This document shows, one piece after another, positions 13,101-14,258 of a DNA stretch of 14,258 bases. The position numbers and the translations under genes are program-made. Where the stretch lies: the NCBI GenBank assembly GCA_045543215.1, contig JAZQMD010000020.1, positions 1-14,258 on the forward strand, read 5' to 3'. This DNA comes from DXYV01 sp045543215. GTDB taxonomy: Bacteria > Bacillota > Clostridia > Oscillospirales > Oscillospiraceae. The stretch's first letter is position 1, and each line of letters starts with the position of its first letter. The notes under the pieces were generated by a model. That model searched no databases. It saw nothing but the letters and a program-made list of their open reading frames with translations, and was not told the origin of the DNA.

Positions 13101-14258
13101 CTATTTTTTCTTTTTTTTCTTTTCAAAGTTATCAAAAAAACTTTTGACCGGGCCATCGCCGGGCTCCGAAGTGCGGCCGCTCATGGCAGCGTCAAAACGC
13201 TCCAAGGCCTCCTGCTGCTCCCGATTCAGGGAGGTGGGAACCTGAACCCGGACAGTGACAAACTGATCCCCTCGGCCTCGGCTGTTGACAATAGGTACTC
13301 CCTTACCACGCAGGCGGAAGGTGGTGCCCGGCTGGGTTCCGGCAGGCAGGGTCCACTTGACCTTGCCATCCACGGTGTCGATTTCCAATTCACTGCCCAG
13401 AGTGGCCTGGACAAAAGAGACAGGTTGCTCCAAATAAATATTGGAACCTTCTCGTTGGAAGCGGGAATCGGGACGTACAGACACGCCGATAATCAGGTCA
13501 CCGGAAGGGCCACCGTTAGAGCCACCGTTGCCTTGACCACGAAGAGAGACAGCCTGGCCATCATCAATACCGGCAGGGATGGATACGGTAATCTTTTTGC
13601 TCTTACGCACATGACCTTCTCCGTGGCAGGTTTTGCAGGGCTGATGGATGAGCTTGCCCGTGCCACTGCACTTTGGGCAGGTAGTGGTGGTGGAGAAGGA
13701 AAAGGCCCCTCCTCCCCGCTGAATACGCACTGCGCCGGAGCCTCGGCAGTCGGGGCAGACCTCTGCGGTGGTACCCGGCTCACAGCCGGTACCGCGGCAG
13801 GTGTCGCATTGCTCTGACCGGGTCAGGTTAAGCTCTTTCTCGCAGCCGAACACTGCTTCCTTAAAGTCAATGGTAACAGATGCTCGCAGACTGGCACCTT
13901 TTTTGGGGGCGTTGGGATTGGATCTGTGTCCAGAACCGCCGAAGCCACCGCCGAAGAAAGATCCGAACAGATCGCCCAGATCGATATCTCCCATGTCAAA
14001 TCCGCCGCCAAATCCGCCGGCACCGAAATTGGGATCTACCCCTGCATGGCCAAACTGATCGTATTTGGCCCGCTTCTCCTTATCAGAGAGCATTTCATAG
14101 GCCTCGTTGACCTCCTTAAATCTGGATTCGGCCGTTTTGTCGCCGGGATTCAGGTCAGGATGGTATTGTTTGGCCAATTTACGGTAGGATCGTTTAATTT
14201 CATCGTCAGACGCCCCCTTGGAGACGCCAAGAACTTCATAATAATCTCGTTTTTGTTC
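13101..14258 (-). CDS. dnaJ: Chaperone DnaJ (Hsp40), 5' end outside the window
   Basis: 385 residues are visible. The frame stays open to the right edge, where the sequence begins EQKRDYYEVLGVSK, so only a few N-terminal residues are missing. This is a full type I DnaJ, the co-chaperone that delivers substrates to DnaK and stimulates its ATPase. In order: J domain with HPD in KLAKQYHPDLNPG, Gly/Phe-rich region with DLGDLFGSFFGGG, four zinc-binding CxxCxGxG repeats (CDTCRGTG, CPDCRGSG, CPKCSGTG, CKTCHGEG), and the C-terminal substrate domains. The protein ends in six lysines from an A-rich run, an unusual tail. grpE/dnaK are expected upstream, outside the window. Confidence 0.97.
   Translation of the reverse strand, partial: EQKRDYYEVLGVSKGASDDEIKRSYRKLAKQYHPDLNPGDKTAESRFKEVNEAYEMLSDKEKRAKYDQFGHAGVDPNFGAGGFGGGFDMGDIDLGDLFGSFFGGGFGGSGHRSNPNAPKKGASLRASVTIDFKEAVFGCEKELNLTRSEQCDTCRGTGCEPGTTAEVCPDCRGSGAVRIQRGGGAFSFSTTTTCPKCSGTGKLIHQPCKTCHGEGHVRKSKKITVSIPAGIDDGQAVSLRGQGNGGSNGGPSGDLIIGVSVRPDSRFQREGSNIYLEQPVSFVQATLGSELEIDTVDGKVKWTLPAGTQPGTTFRLRGKGVPIVNSRGRGDQFVTVRVQVPTSLNREQQEALERFDAAMSGRTSEPGDGPVKSFFDNFEKKKKKK

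Noticed and set aside
13425..13817. A 130-residue + strand frame opposite dnaJ
   Set aside because: It mirrors the GC-rich zinc-finger region of dnaJ, which leaves long open antisense frames by composition.

Overview
The window looks like ordinary chromosome from a low-to-mid GC Gram-positive anaerobe of the class Clostridia, most likely the Oscillospiraceae (Oscillibacter/Flavonifractor-like). This is inferred from gene content and protein style: AGGAGG-type ribosome sites, sigma-A promoters, an XpaC-type membrane protein, a VanW-family protein, an Opu-type lipoprotein transporter, and tRNAs with encoded CCA. There are no phage, transposon, CRISPR or defence genes.

Layout. (1) 37-895, + strand: a tRNA cluster Asp-Phe-Gly-Cys, an 81-residue W-rich small protein, then tRNA-Pro(CGG) with its own consensus promoter and terminator. 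A perfect 48-bp palindrome starts inside the 3' end of tRNA-Gly. (2) 1018-1262, +: what looks like a small membrane-protein gene split by a frameshift, closed by a strong terminator that is shared with the operon facing it. (3) 3793-1347, -: an osmoprotectant (betaine/carnitine/choline type) ABC operon of permease, lipoprotein and ATPase. A short leader reading frame precedes it and its stop overlaps the permease start codon. (4) 4363-4093, -: a promoter and a short orphan reading frame that may be a decayed gene. (5) 7817-4405, -: a cell-envelope group of VanW-family protein, DUF2461 protein (8-base overlap) and a membrane-anchored polysaccharide deacetylase. (6) 8155-9450, +: an XpaC-like membrane protein, alone. 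(7) 12804-9500, -: a PMT-type glycosyltransferase carrying an inserted discoidin-like domain, a PHP-family phosphatase and RpiB. (8) 12837-13100: a hairpin-rich gap. (9) 13101-14258, -: dnaJ, which runs off the right edge.

The genes suggest osmolyte uptake, envelope modification (deacetylase, VanW, protein or envelope mannosylation), sugar-phosphate metabolism and protein folding. I do not see a clear new multi-gene system. The observations most worth checking are the tRNA-Gly palindrome, the leader frame of the Opu operon, the hairpin over the deacetylase start, the domain insertion in the PMT protein, and the two decayed-looking small genes.
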